Shown piece after piece: positions 45,799-54,984 of a stretch of DNA of 64,000 bases. Below the pieces are notes generated by a model. It did not search any database. It was not told the DNA's origin and saw only the letters and a program-made list of their open reading frames with translations. The stretch covers positions 1-64,000 of the forward strand of contig QKBC01000014.1 of assembly GCA_003246205.1 (NCBI GenBank). Reading direction: 5' to 3'. Source of the DNA: Flavobacterium haoranii (GTDB taxonomy: Bacteria > Bacteroidota > Bacteroidia > Flavobacteriales > Flavobacteriaceae). Position 1 is the stretch's first letter, and each line of letters begins with the position of its first letter. Both the position numbers and the translations under genes were made by a program.

Positions 45799-46233
45799 TT
45801 ATTTTTCTAAAGCGTGGATCATTTTAATATATTCAGCAGGAGAAATATTTTTAAATCCCATTTTTCCTAAAACTTTACCCTCGGGTGTCAATACTACTAC
45901 CAGAGGAAAGCTTCCTTCCTTATTATACTTTTCTGCCAAAGCTCTATTGTGAGCTGTTTGCTCTTCAGAAAGTTGATTTGCCTTTTTTCTAGGGAAATTG
46001 GCACGAACTAGAACCCAGTTTTCAGCTGATTCTTTTTTAAATTCTTCTGATTGCCAAATATTTCTATCTAGCCTGATACAAGGTGCACACCAATCAGAAC
46101 CTGAAAAGATCATAATAATATTTTTATTTTCAGTCTGTGCAATTTTTTTGGCTTCTTCAAAATTGTATTTCCAATCTTGTGAAAACCCCATTATAGAACA
46201 TAACAAAATAAATAGAGTCGCGATCTTTTTCAT
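45799..46233 (-). CDS. Periplasmic thioredoxin-like protein
   Basis: 144 residues: signal peptide (1-18, ending MGFSQ), then a thioredoxin fold with active site WCAPC (C49, C52) in FSGSDWCAPCIRLDRNIW and the cis-Pro region SFPLVVVLTPEG. A periplasmic thiol oxidoreductase, first gene of the ApbE/DUF4266/DUF3570/two-component operon. The repeat array at 46296-46330 lies 65-95 bases upstream. Possibly reduces or assembles thiols of the DUF4266 Cys tail; this is inference. Confidence 0.88.
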   Translation of the reverse strand: MKKIATLFILLCSIMGFSQDWKYNFEEAKKIAQTENKNIIMIFSGSDWCAPCIRLDRNIWQSEEFKKESAENWVLVRANFPRKKANQLSEEQTAHNRALAEKYNKEGSFPLVVVLTPEGKVLGKMGFKNISPAEYIKMIHALEK

Positions 46234-46295
46234 CTTTATTAAATATTTATTACAAATTAAACGATTTATAGTTGTAATAAGTATACTAAATTTTT

Positions 46296-46330
46296 CTTCT
46301 TAAGTAAATCTTAATTTATCTTTTAAGAAT
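46296..46330. promoter_or_regulatory. TTAAGAT-like repeats upstream of the thioredoxin/ApbE operon (site B)
   Basis: TTAA cores at 46300, 46311 and 46323 (spacing 11 and 12). On the minus strand this reads TTAAAAGAT, TTAAGATTT, TTAAGAAG, matching the unit of sites A and C but in the opposite orientation relative to the downstream gene. It lies 63-97 bases upstream of the thioredoxin start. Candidate autoregulatory operator for the response regulator encoded in this operon. Confidence 0.55.
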
Positions 46331-46387
46331 AGCTACTTTTTTAAGCAATTTTCTCTGTAACAATTAGATTCATAGCATTCTAATTTA

Positions 46388-46546
46388 TTATGATTTATAA
46401 ATCTTCTTTACAATAAACTTATCATACTCTTTTGTAAATTTATGAAATTCTTTTATTATTTTTTCGGGTAATTTTTCTTTATCAACAGAAATTTTTACCG
46501 TTAAAATAAAAGGAATTTTAGAAGCTGGTAACAATAAATTCCAGTA
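46388..46546 (-). pseudogene. Decayed gene fragment, C-terminal end only
   Basis: In the 419-base gap 46234-46652, a 52-codon open stretch on the minus strand (ending FHKFTKEYDKFIVKKIYKS) has normal coding-type amino acid use but no start; a stop lies at 46547-46549. Just upstream another frame reads AINNGASLILIPNTG, and a TGA precedes that, as if a small gene had been broken by a frameshift and stops. No homologue is recognised. The rest of the gap holds site B and otherwise featureless AT-rich DNA. Confidence 0.3.
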
Positions 46547-46652
46547 TTAGGAATTAAAATCAAACTTGCACCATTATTTATAGCACTCAATCAAAAATTA
46601 ATAATTGTGATGAATTTTAAAAATATTATCTTCAAAATCATATAAAATCTCT

Positions 46653-47402
46653 TTAAAAAGTAATAGCTACTCCCACTCCATATTGGTTGCCATTATAAAA
46701 AGGCATTGCTACTTTATTTGATTTCTTTTTATTTTTGAAGATACTTCTTTTGAGCATAGGATGTAACCAATATGCTACTTTAGTACTTATAATTCCTATT
46801 CCGGCTCCTGCTACAACATCTGTAAGCCAATGTCTGTCATTGTACATTCTGAAAAAACCTGTACCTGCCGCTACTATATATCCTGAAATACCATACCAAA
46901 CGGATATATCTTTATATTCCTGATATAGAAATTCTGCTCCCATAAAGGCCGTTGCTGTATGTCCGGATGGAAAAGAATTATTGGAAGAGCCATCAGGTCT
47001 TTCCACTTTCGTTGTAGTCTTCAAACTATAAACCGTTCCGCCCATTAAAATATATGCTGTTGCCAAAATTATGGTTCTGTCCTTAAAATCATGCTTTCCT
47101 TGTATACCAAGTCCATTTAATGCATAAACCGAAAGAAACGGCAGATATTGAGAAAAATCATCTATTGAAACTTTTTCATCAATACTTTCATTGAGTTCGT
47201 CTTTTATTTCTGAATTATAATATTTAATACCATCACTTTCAATACCAACTATACCATAACCAATCAAAATACTAGGGATAATTAACGACTTGTAATTAAA
47301 TTTTAAATTTTGATCAGATGATTTTATAGTATCATTTTTTATCTCTTGTCCAAAAGTGACTAGAGTAAATAATATAGCTACTATTGAAAACGATATTTTC
47401 AT
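46653..47402 (-). CDS. PAP2-family phosphatase
   Basis: 249 residues with a signal peptide or signal anchor (1-18) and several membrane helices. The three PAP2 motifs are present: K..RP (RP at 135-136 in TKVERPDG), PSGH at 145-148, and R185-x5-H191-xxx-D195 in the last. Its C-terminus ends in an outer-membrane-like strand (GNQYGVGVAITF), which may mean an outer-membrane association. It probably dephosphorylates a lipid (lipid A or undecaprenyl/phosphatidyl phosphate). It follows the LtaS-like gene by 14 bases in one transcript. Confidence 0.85.
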   Translation of the reverse strand: MKISFSIVAILFTLVTFGQEIKNDTIKSSDQNLKFNYKSLIIPSILIGYGIVGIESDGIKYYNSEIKDELNESIDEKVSIDDFSQYLPFLSVYALNGLGIQGKHDFKDRTIILATAYILMGGTVYSLKTTTKVERPDGSSNNSFPSGHTATAFMGAEFLYQEYKDISVWYGISGYIVAAGTGFFRMYNDRHWLTDVVAGAGIGIISTKVAYWLHPMLKRSIFKNKKKSNKVAMPFYNGNQYGVGVAITF

Positions 47403-47416
47403 AAAAATTATCTGTT

Positions 47417-49366
47417 CTATTTTAATAGATTGTTATTGAAAAGGTAATCAGCGGTTTCGTACCAAGCAATCGTTTCTTTTTTAAATTTCGGATCCACTTT
47501 TTCCATTTCCAAACCGTTTGTTTCTGCGTTCCACATATATTGGTGGCAATTTTTCTTATTGGATAAGACTAAAACTTCATGATTCGGTTTTAAAAGTCCT
47601 AATTTTAAATAAGTAGCAATTAATGCTCTTGATTGATAATCATTTGCTTTTACATCATTTCCAAAGAAATTTGAAGTATAGTTCCAGTGCAATTGTCCGA
47701 ACAATGTTGGAAAAATATCAACCTGACTACAAAGTGTTTGACATTTTTCAGGTTGAATAATCCCGTTTCCATAAATAATAGCCGGAATATGGTAATTTTT
47801 CACATCAATTTCATCTTTTCCGGCACTGCTGGCGCAATGGTCTGCAATAAAGACAAAAACAGTGTTTTTAAACCATGGCTTATTTTGGATTTTTCTAAAC
47901 ATTTCACCAATGGCAAAATCACTATACTTTACGGCTCCTTCTCTACCCGTTCCTGAAGGAATATCTATTTTTCCTTCCGGATATGTGTAAGGTCTGTGAT
48001 TAGATGTTGTCATCACAAAATTAAAGAACGGCTTTTTGTCTTGATAACTTTTATCTGCCACTTTAATCATTTTATTGTAGATATCTTCATCGCAAATTCC
48101 CCAGGCATTTTCAAAAGTAACTTCTTCATCTGTAATTATATGACGAGTTGTTTTTATTTCATCATTTAAGATACTTCCTCTTCCTCTATCGTAGATATCA
48201 AAACCGTTTCCACCATAAAAAGCATTCATATTATCAAAATATCCATCACCTCCATAAAAGAAATTACATTGGTAATTTTTATCTTTAAAAACATTAGCAA
48301 CAGTATATAAATTACTATTATTCGGGCGCTTTACAATACTTTGTCCCGGCGTAGGTGGTATTGATAGCGTAACTGCTTCCATTCCTCTAACAGTACGGTT
48401 GCCTGTAGCAAACAAGTTAGTTAAAAATAATCCTTTTTGTGCTAAACTATCTAAATTTTGTGTTAAATTTCCATTGTTTCCGAAAGAACGCATAAAATCA
48501 GCGCTCATACTTTCCATTAATACGAAGACTACATTAGGATGATTTTCAGGTACTGTATCGGTAATATTTCTTTTAATACATTCCTTTTGACAAATAAACT
48601 GGCTGTTTATTCTACTCAAATCTTGACGAATAATCGTAAAAGCCTCTTCTTCTGTTATTGTTTCATAGAATGAAGCATAATCGAGTTTATTATTTCTAAA
48701 TTCGGAAAAGAATGAATAAATACCTGCTTTTGAAATTTCATTATTGTATCGATTCTCAGACCATTCTGCCTGATTATTTTTAATAAAAAATGAATAGAAT
48801 AAACAAACAAGCAAGCTTCCGCTAAAGATTAATGCCTTAGTTTTAAAATCTGATTTTCCTGAAAATGTATCCTGAAAAACTTTATTCTTAGCAAAAAGAA
48901 TAAAAATGAAAGCCACTAAAGCTAAAATTGAAGGGATTAAAATAACTAAAGGATAAGATTCGTTGATATTTTTAACTACTTCGTAGGTATAAATCAAATA
49001 ATCAACTGCCACAAAGTTAAAACGGCAGTGAAATTCTTCCCAAAATGTAATTTCGGCAAAAAAAGTAAAGGTAAAGATTAACGTAACCAATCCTGTTCCG
49101 AAAAGAGTAACGGTTTTATCAGGAATACTTCCAACCCATTTTTTAGGTATAATAAACAAATAAAATGATACAATTACCCACAAAAAGGACAAAACTCCCA
49201 AATCAAAAAACAAACCGGTAAAAATGATTCGGATCAGTTTGATAAAACTTAAATCCAGATCGTTCAGTTGCCAGATCAAGAAAACGCTTCTCAGCAGAAA
49301 TGAGATTAAAATAAAGCCTAAGCTAAACCATAATAAAGTTTTGTAACGTTTTGGAAATACAAACAT
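47417..49366 (-). CDS. LTA synthase/sulfatase-family membrane enzyme
   Basis: 649 residues: five N-terminal membrane helices (within about 1-190) and a large extracytoplasmic sulfatase/alkaline-phosphatase fold. VFVLMESMSADFMRSFG holds the first metal-site Glu, NRTVRGMEAVTLSIPP the nucleophile Thr, and VFIADHCASSAG the metal-binding Asp/His. Related enzymes transfer phosphoglycerol or phosphoethanolamine to envelope polymers or lipid A; a Gram-negative envelope target is likely. Followed by a PAP2 phosphatase gene. Four 11-base repeats (49421-49460) lie 55-95 bases upstream of its start. Confidence 0.88.
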   Translation of the reverse strand: MFVFPKRYKTLLWFSLGFILISFLLRSVFLIWQLNDLDLSFIKLIRIIFTGLFFDLGVLSFLWVIVSFYLFIIPKKWVGSIPDKTVTLFGTGLVTLIFTFTFFAEITFWEEFHCRFNFVAVDYLIYTYEVVKNINESYPLVILIPSILALVAFIFILFAKNKVFQDTFSGKSDFKTKALIFSGSLLVCLFYSFFIKNNQAEWSENRYNNEISKAGIYSFFSEFRNNKLDYASFYETITEEEAFTIIRQDLSRINSQFICQKECIKRNITDTVPENHPNVVFVLMESMSADFMRSFGNNGNLTQNLDSLAQKGLFLTNLFATGNRTVRGMEAVTLSIPPTPGQSIVKRPNNSNLYTVANVFKDKNYQCNFFYGGDGYFDNMNAFYGGNGFDIYDRGRGSILNDEIKTTRHIITDEEVTFENAWGICDEDIYNKMIKVADKSYQDKKPFFNFVMTTSNHRPYTYPEGKIDIPSGTGREGAVKYSDFAIGEMFRKIQNKPWFKNTVFVFIADHCASSAGKDEIDVKNYHIPAIIYGNGIIQPEKCQTLCSQVDIFPTLFGQLHWNYTSNFFGNDVKANDYQSRALIATYLKLGLLKPNHEVLVLSNKKNCHQYMWNAETNGLEMEKVDPKFKKETIAWYETADYLFNNNLLK

Positions 49367-49420
49367 TTTAAAGAAAATTGATTAGTAAATGCAAAGTTCT
49401 ATACTTCTATATTCTTTTTA

Positions 49421-49460
49421 CTTAAGACAAACTTAAGATTGAATTAAGATTTGCTTAAAA
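49421..49460. promoter_or_regulatory. Four phased TTAAGAT repeats upstream of the LtaS-like gene (site C)
   Basis: CTTAAGAC, CTTAAGAT, ATTAAGAT and CTTAAAAT units have TTAA cores at 49422, 49433, 49444 and 49455: exactly 11 bases apart three times. They fill the end of the 95-base gap between the VWA-like gene and the LtaS-like gene. This is the cleanest of the three arrays in the window and fits an OmpR/PhoB-family operator. Confidence 0.65.
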
Positions 49461-49461
49461 T

Positions 49462-51489
49462 TTATAACAAGCCATTGTATTTTCGAACAAACCATTCAGT
49501 TGCTAAACTGAAAGCTAAAAGCAGTAATAACCATCTCCATTCAATTAAAGGTTCTTTAGTTACAATCTCTTTTTGAACTGGGAGATATTCTTTGTTTTCG
49601 GATAAAAATTGCAGTAATTTTTGTATTTGATCCGGGTAAAAAACTTTACCATTTGTATTTTGAGCTAATAATTCTAATCGCTTTGTATCAGGGTTTACAA
49701 ATTGTTTTTCGATATCGAAATCCAACACTTCAAACGAACCTGATTCTTTTGTTTTAGAATTCTTTTCGGTAACCGTAAAACTGTAATTTCCCGCCAACAA
49801 GTTATTAAAATTTACTTTAAAAGCCTGATTAGCTTTCATAAAATTATAGTTTTTAATTTCGTTTGTTGCTTTATTTCTTAATGAAATAGATAGTTCTGCG
49901 TTTTCATCGAACTCATAATTCTTATTGAAAAATTGAGCGGTAATATCAATTGTTTCTCCGCTATTGTAGAAACGTTCATAATCTACTAATAATGTTTTTC
50001 TATCTGAATTTGTCGCCAGGTATTGAATAATTTTATCTGTTAATAAGTCAAACTCTTTAAATGATTTTTGATTTAGATAGCTTTCCATTCGCCATTTCCA
50101 AAGATTTTCTCCGAAAAGATATCCTTTTCGTTGTTTTCCTTCTTCTTTGAAAGTTAACAATGGATTTGTCGTTTCAATATTCCTGATCTTAGCAAATAAC
50201 AATGTATTTTCACTTCCTAATATCTTTATCGTACCGAATTTATTCTCTAAAGGCGGAAAATTATCAAAATGAATGTCACTCTGCAAGAACGCGTTAAATC
50301 CGGAATTGAACGTTGGCGAATAATTCTCTGTTTGGTTATTCATTCTGAAAACGAAATCGTGCTGTACTTGATTTAGGAAATTAAAATCTGTATTCTTTCC
50401 GGTAATAATGAACGTTCCTAACTGTAATTTGGCATTTGCATCAAAAACAGCTTTAAATTTAGTAGTCGGTTGGTATAAGATAACGATATTAAACTTGCTT
50501 AAATCATTTACTTTGTCCGGAGCGAGTATTGATACTCTACGCTCCTGATTGTTTTCAATGCTTCTTTTCAATGCTCCTAGGTCGGGATGATTGATTTCAC
50601 TGATAATTGCTATTTCTGTTCGTTGGTCAATTACATCAATTACAAAAGGTTTACTATTATTTTTTTTATTTTTTTCAACCAAAGCACTACTTATTGTAGC
50701 TATATATTTTTGATTTCCAACAGTATTAGCATCTAAATAAACCTGAACCACTTGCGATTGGTGCTGATTGTCAAAATGAACATTTTGTTTGACTACAACA
50801 CTTCCATTGCCGACAATTTGTAAGGAAGATTCAATACTTTTGGAGCCGTTGTAACTCAAAAACAGTTCTACAGGAAATTTATTTTTATAAAAAGCATAGG
50901 GATTTACATTGATTTTATCAATTTTTAAATCCAATACTGTAGCAGTATCTCCTAAAACAATCGGATAAACAGGAGTATTTTCCGTAAAGCTATAAACATA
51001 ATCATTACCATAAGTTTGATTTCCGTCTGTGACTAAAATAACCGGCGCCTTTTTATTTCTGAAAAGCTGTTTTATTTCTTTACTAAGTTGCTCTATTTGT
51101 GTTTGTTTTCCTTTAAAATTTAAAGTATCTAATGAAGTATTGTTTTGGTCAAATTGAAATAAATGAAGGTTGAAATTTTCTTTAATTTCATCATTTTTCA
51201 GGATCTCTTTTAAAACATTTTCAGCATCACCGTTTGCTTTTAAATCAGCAACAGATTCAGAATTGTCAAAATAAATAGGAAGTGGTGTTTTTTCAATTTC
51301 GTACTTCTTAGTGTTAATAATCGGATTGATTAATAGTACAAAAAGTAAACTCCAACTTAAAAAACGTAAAAAAGCCAATAAAAAAAACTTAAGCGTCTTT
51401 TCATTGGCTTTGTATAAATATTGATAATACGACAAACAAGCAGCAATAACAAAAGCTAAGCTAAGAAGTAATAAAGTGCTTGAAGTCAT
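49462..51489 (-). CDS. Membrane protein with VWA-like periplasmic region
   Basis: 675 residues: two N-terminal membrane helices (about 3-20 and 35-58) and one C-terminal helix (about 648-665) enclose a large extracytoplasmic region. That region includes ILVTDGNQTYGNDYVY (about 155-170), a von Willebrand A-type strand with an incomplete metal site, and later Ig-like strands (GETIDITAQFF, LLAGNYSFTVTEKN). Similar BatA/VWA-like membrane proteins are common in Bacteroidota. It follows fabG after 12 bases and may share its transcript. Function unknown. Confidence 0.75.
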   Translation of the reverse strand: MTSSTLLLLSLAFVIAACLSYYQYLYKANEKTLKFFLLAFLRFLSWSLLFVLLINPIINTKKYEIEKTPLPIYFDNSESVADLKANGDAENVLKEILKNDEIKENFNLHLFQFDQNNTSLDTLNFKGKQTQIEQLSKEIKQLFRNKKAPVILVTDGNQTYGNDYVYSFTENTPVYPIVLGDTATVLDLKIDKINVNPYAFYKNKFPVELFLSYNGSKSIESSLQIVGNGSVVVKQNVHFDNQHQSQVVQVYLDANTVGNQKYIATISSALVEKNKKNNSKPFVIDVIDQRTEIAIISEINHPDLGALKRSIENNQERRVSILAPDKVNDLSKFNIVILYQPTTKFKAVFDANAKLQLGTFIITGKNTDFNFLNQVQHDFVFRMNNQTENYSPTFNSGFNAFLQSDIHFDNFPPLENKFGTIKILGSENTLLFAKIRNIETTNPLLTFKEEGKQRKGYLFGENLWKWRMESYLNQKSFKEFDLLTDKIIQYLATNSDRKTLLVDYERFYNSGETIDITAQFFNKNYEFDENAELSISLRNKATNEIKNYNFMKANQAFKVNFNNLLAGNYSFTVTEKNSKTKESGSFEVLDFDIEKQFVNPDTKRLELLAQNTNGKVFYPDQIQKLLQFLSENKEYLPVQKEIVTKEPLIEWRWLLLLLAFSLATEWFVRKYNGLL

Positions 51490-51501
51490 ACAATTACTTT
51501 T

Positions 51502-52248
51502 TTAAGTTAACATTCCTCCGTCAACGTTCAATACTTGTCCGGTAATATAAGCACTCATATCTGAAGCTAAAAATACACAAGCATTAGCTACATCGTCCGG
51601 AGTACCTCCTCTTTTTAAAGGAATAGCTTCTCTCCAACCTTTTACAACGTCTTCATTTAGTTTTGCTGTCATTTCTGTTTCAATAAAACCGGGAGCAATT
51701 GCATTGCAACGAATATTTCGAGAACCTAATTCTAAAGCAATAGATTTTGTAAAACCAATCATACCTGCTTTTGAAGCTGCATAATTAGCTTGTCCGGCAT
51801 TTCCTTTAACACCAACAACGCTACTCATATTGATTATAGAACCGGCTCTGTTTTTTAACATTGTTCTTTGTACCGCTTTTGTCATGTTAAAAACAGATTT
51901 TAAGTTGATTTCAATTACTTTATCAAAATCTTCTTCTGACATACGCATTAAAAGGTTGTCTTTTGTAATTCCGGCATTATTGATTAAGATATCTACGGTA
52001 CCAAAATCAGCTAAAACATCATCTACTAATTTTTGTGCTTCATTGAAATCTGCTGCATTTGATTGATATCCTTTTGCTTTGATACCTAAAGCATTTAATT
52101 CGTTTTCTAACTCTTGAGCTGATGCTGCTGACGAACTATAAGTGAACGCTACATTAGCACCATTCTTGGCAAATATTTCAGCTATTCCTTTACCGATACC
52201 TCTACTAGCTCCGGTAATGATAGCTACTTTTCCTTCTAATAATTTCAT
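51502..52248 (-). CDS. fabG: 3-oxoacyl-[ACP] reductase
   Basis: 248 residues of a canonical FabG: TGASRGIGKGIA loop at 12-23, NNAG at 90-93, catalytic Ser in INMSSVVG, Y156 and K160, and the C-terminal YITGQVLNVDGGM that forms the tetramer interface. It reduces 3-oxoacyl-ACP with NADPH in each fatty acid elongation cycle. Closer to authentic FabG than the SDR at 19289-20011. Confidence 0.95.
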   Translation of the reverse strand: MKLLEGKVAIITGASRGIGKGIAEIFAKNGANVAFTYSSSAASAQELENELNALGIKAKGYQSNAADFNEAQKLVDDVLADFGTVDILINNAGITKDNLLMRMSEEDFDKVIEINLKSVFNMTKAVQRTMLKNRAGSIINMSSVVGVKGNAGQANYAASKAGMIGFTKSIALELGSRNIRCNAIAPGFIETEMTAKLNEDVVKGWREAIPLKRGGTPDDVANACVFLASDMSAYITGQVLNVDGGMLT

Positions 52249-52349
52249 TTTTTGTCAGTTTGTTAAAATTTAAAGCAAATATAACAATTTCGGTATTATG
52301 GTTTAAGAATAGATGTTTTAAAGTTATCCTAATTTTAGGAACAAAAAAT

Positions 52350-52382
52350 AAAAAAAGCTCTATGTAAAATAGAGCTTTTTTT
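52350..52382 (-). terminator. Terminator after sucD
   Basis: A stem of 13 bp (AAAAAAGCTCTAT / ATAGAGCTTTTTT) with a 5-6 base loop, 22 bases beyond the sucD stop. Read on the minus strand it ends in a U run. It separates sucD from fabG. Confidence 0.88.
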
Positions 52383-52404
52383 ATATTATCTGATAATTAG
52401 AAAA

Positions 52405-53277
<873 letters not shown>

Positions 53278-53412
53278 AGTTTGAGATTATTGATTTGTTA
53301 TTTATTTATTCTACAAAAATAAGTTTTTAAACAAAATAGCCACGTATTTTTAAAAATATTTTCATGGATATTTGCTAAATTAATATCCTTTTAGGACTGT
53401 ATTTTTTTGTTT

Positions 53413-54348
53413 TTATTTATTTTTTAAAGTTGCTATGATCTCCGGAATTTTCTTAATATTAGCTAACTGTTTTAACTTTTCACGAGATTCTTCAGCAGGA
53501 TAACCAAAGTATACTTTTCCGCTGTCTAGTGACTTAGAAACGCCTGATTGTGCTAAAACCACTGCTTTTGAACCTATTGTAATACCACTTGTTGTACCTA
53601 CTTGTCCCCAAAGGGTAACTTCATCTTCAATAACAACACAACCGGCAATTCCTGTTTGGGCGGCAATTAAACATTTTTCACCAATAACGGTATCGTGACC
53701 TACATGCACCTGATTGTCAATTTTTGTTCCATAACCAATAGTAGTATCTCCGGTTACACCTTTATCAATAGTACATAAAGCTCCTATCCCAACATTATCT
53801 TTAATTACTACTCTACCACCGGAAATCAGTTGGTCAAAACCTTCCGGGCGTTTTTTATAATAAAAAGCATCTGCTCCTAAAATACTTCCGGAATGAATAA
53901 TAACATTATCGCCAATAACCGTATTGTCGTAAAGTGTAACATTAGCATGTATCAAACAATTTTTACCAATTACTACATTATGACCAATAAAACAATTAGG
54001 CTGAATAATGGTTCCTTCTCCTATTTCTGCAGTTTCAGAAATGGAAGTTGAAGCAGAAAGGAACGGTTTAAAATGTCTTGTTAATTTATTAAAATCACGA
54101 AAAGGATCATCTGATATCAACAAAGCTTTTCCTTCAGGACATTCTACTTCTTTGTTTATTAAAACAATTGTTGCTGCCGACTGAAGTGCTTTATCATAAT
54201 ATTTAGGATGGTCTACAAAAACGATATCTCCCGATTCGACCACATGAATCTCATTCATTCCCAAAACCGGAAAATCAGCATCACCGATATAATCACACTC
54301 TATGATTTCGGCAATTTCTTTTAGGCTATGTTTTCTATAAAATTTCAT
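53413..54348 (-). CDS. LpxD-like acyltransferase, second copy
   Basis: 311 residues from the ATG at 54348. The frame is open seven codons further, but those lie inside a terminator hairpin, so 54348 was chosen. N-terminal LpxD-type domain (about 1-100) followed by left-handed beta-helix hexapeptide repeats (about 105-280), with GTKIDNQVHVGHDTVIG holding the likely catalytic His. A full-length lpxD lies at 57205, so this may be an accessory acyltransferase with different acyl specificity or a regulatory paralogue. Confidence 0.82.
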   Translation of the reverse strand: MKFYRKHSLKEIAEIIECDYIGDADFPVLGMNEIHVVESGDIVFVDHPKYYDKALQSAATIVLINKEVECPEGKALLISDDPFRDFNKLTRHFKPFLSASTSISETAEIGEGTIIQPNCFIGHNVVIGKNCLIHANVTLYDNTVIGDNVIIHSGSILGADAFYYKKRPEGFDQLISGGRVVIKDNVGIGALCTIDKGVTGDTTIGYGTKIDNQVHVGHDTVIGEKCLIAAQTGIAGCVVIEDEVTLWGQVGTTSGITIGSKAVVLAQSGVSKSLDSGKVYFGYPAEESREKLKQLANIKKIPEIIATLKNK

Positions 54349-54374
54349 AAAAAAACCCCAATAAAACATTGGGG
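54349..54374 (-). terminator. Terminator hairpin abutting the LpxD-like start codon
   Basis: On the minus strand CCCCAAT, a 5-base GTTTT loop, ATTGGGG and seven U run directly into the ATG at 54348. It would end the efp transcript 13-38 bases after its stop, or act as an attenuator for the next gene. Confidence 0.8.
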
Positions 54375-54386
54375 CTGTTTTTAAAA

Positions 54387-54947
54387 TTAAACTCTTTCTA
54401 TATATTTACCTGTAGCGGTATCAATTTTAATTTTATCTCCTTCATTGATAAATAAAGGAACATTAACTGAAGCTCCGGTTTCAACGGTTGCAGGTTTAGT
54501 AGCATTTGTTGCTGTATTTCCTTTCACTCCCGGTTCAGCATACGTTATTTCTAAAATCACAGAAGCAGGCATATCTACTGCTATAGGCAAATCTGTTTCT
54601 GTATTGATCTGAACCATTACATTTTCTCCTTCTTTTAATAAATCCGGAGCATCTAAGATATTTTTGTTTAATGTAATTTGTTCAAATGTTTCGTTATTCA
54701 TAAAGTGAAAATCTTCTCCTTCTTTATATAAATATTGAAATGTATGTGTTTCTACACGAACTGTTTCAATTTTATGACCTGCAGAAAAAGTATTATCTAA
54801 AACTTTTCCTGTTGTTAATGATTTTAATTTGGTTCTAACGAAAGCAGGACCTTTTCCTGGTTTTACATGCAAAAACTCAACGATCTTATAAATATCGTGG
54901 TTAAATTTAATACATAATCCGTTTCTAATATCTGCTGTTGTAGCCAT
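54387..54947 (-). CDS. efp: Elongation factor P
   Basis: 186 residues: KOW-like domain I with the tip VKPGKGPAFVR (Lys32 at the position that is modified in other species), and OB domains II and III ending GDKIKIDTATGKYIERV. It relieves ribosome stalling at polyproline. No lysine-modification genes (epmA, earP) are nearby. It is placed between lpxA and the LpxD-like gene, an order I recall from other Bacteroidota. Confidence 0.96.
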   Translation of the reverse strand: MATTADIRNGLCIKFNHDIYKIVEFLHVKPGKGPAFVRTKLKSLTTGKVLDNTFSAGHKIETVRVETHTFQYLYKEGEDFHFMNNETFEQITLNKNILDAPDLLKEGENVMVQINTETDLPIAVDMPASVILEITYAEPGVKGNTATNATKPATVETGASVNVPLFINEGDKIKIDTATGKYIERV

Positions 54948-54984
54948 GGTTCTTATTTAATTTTTGTTTATGTTTCTATTGATC

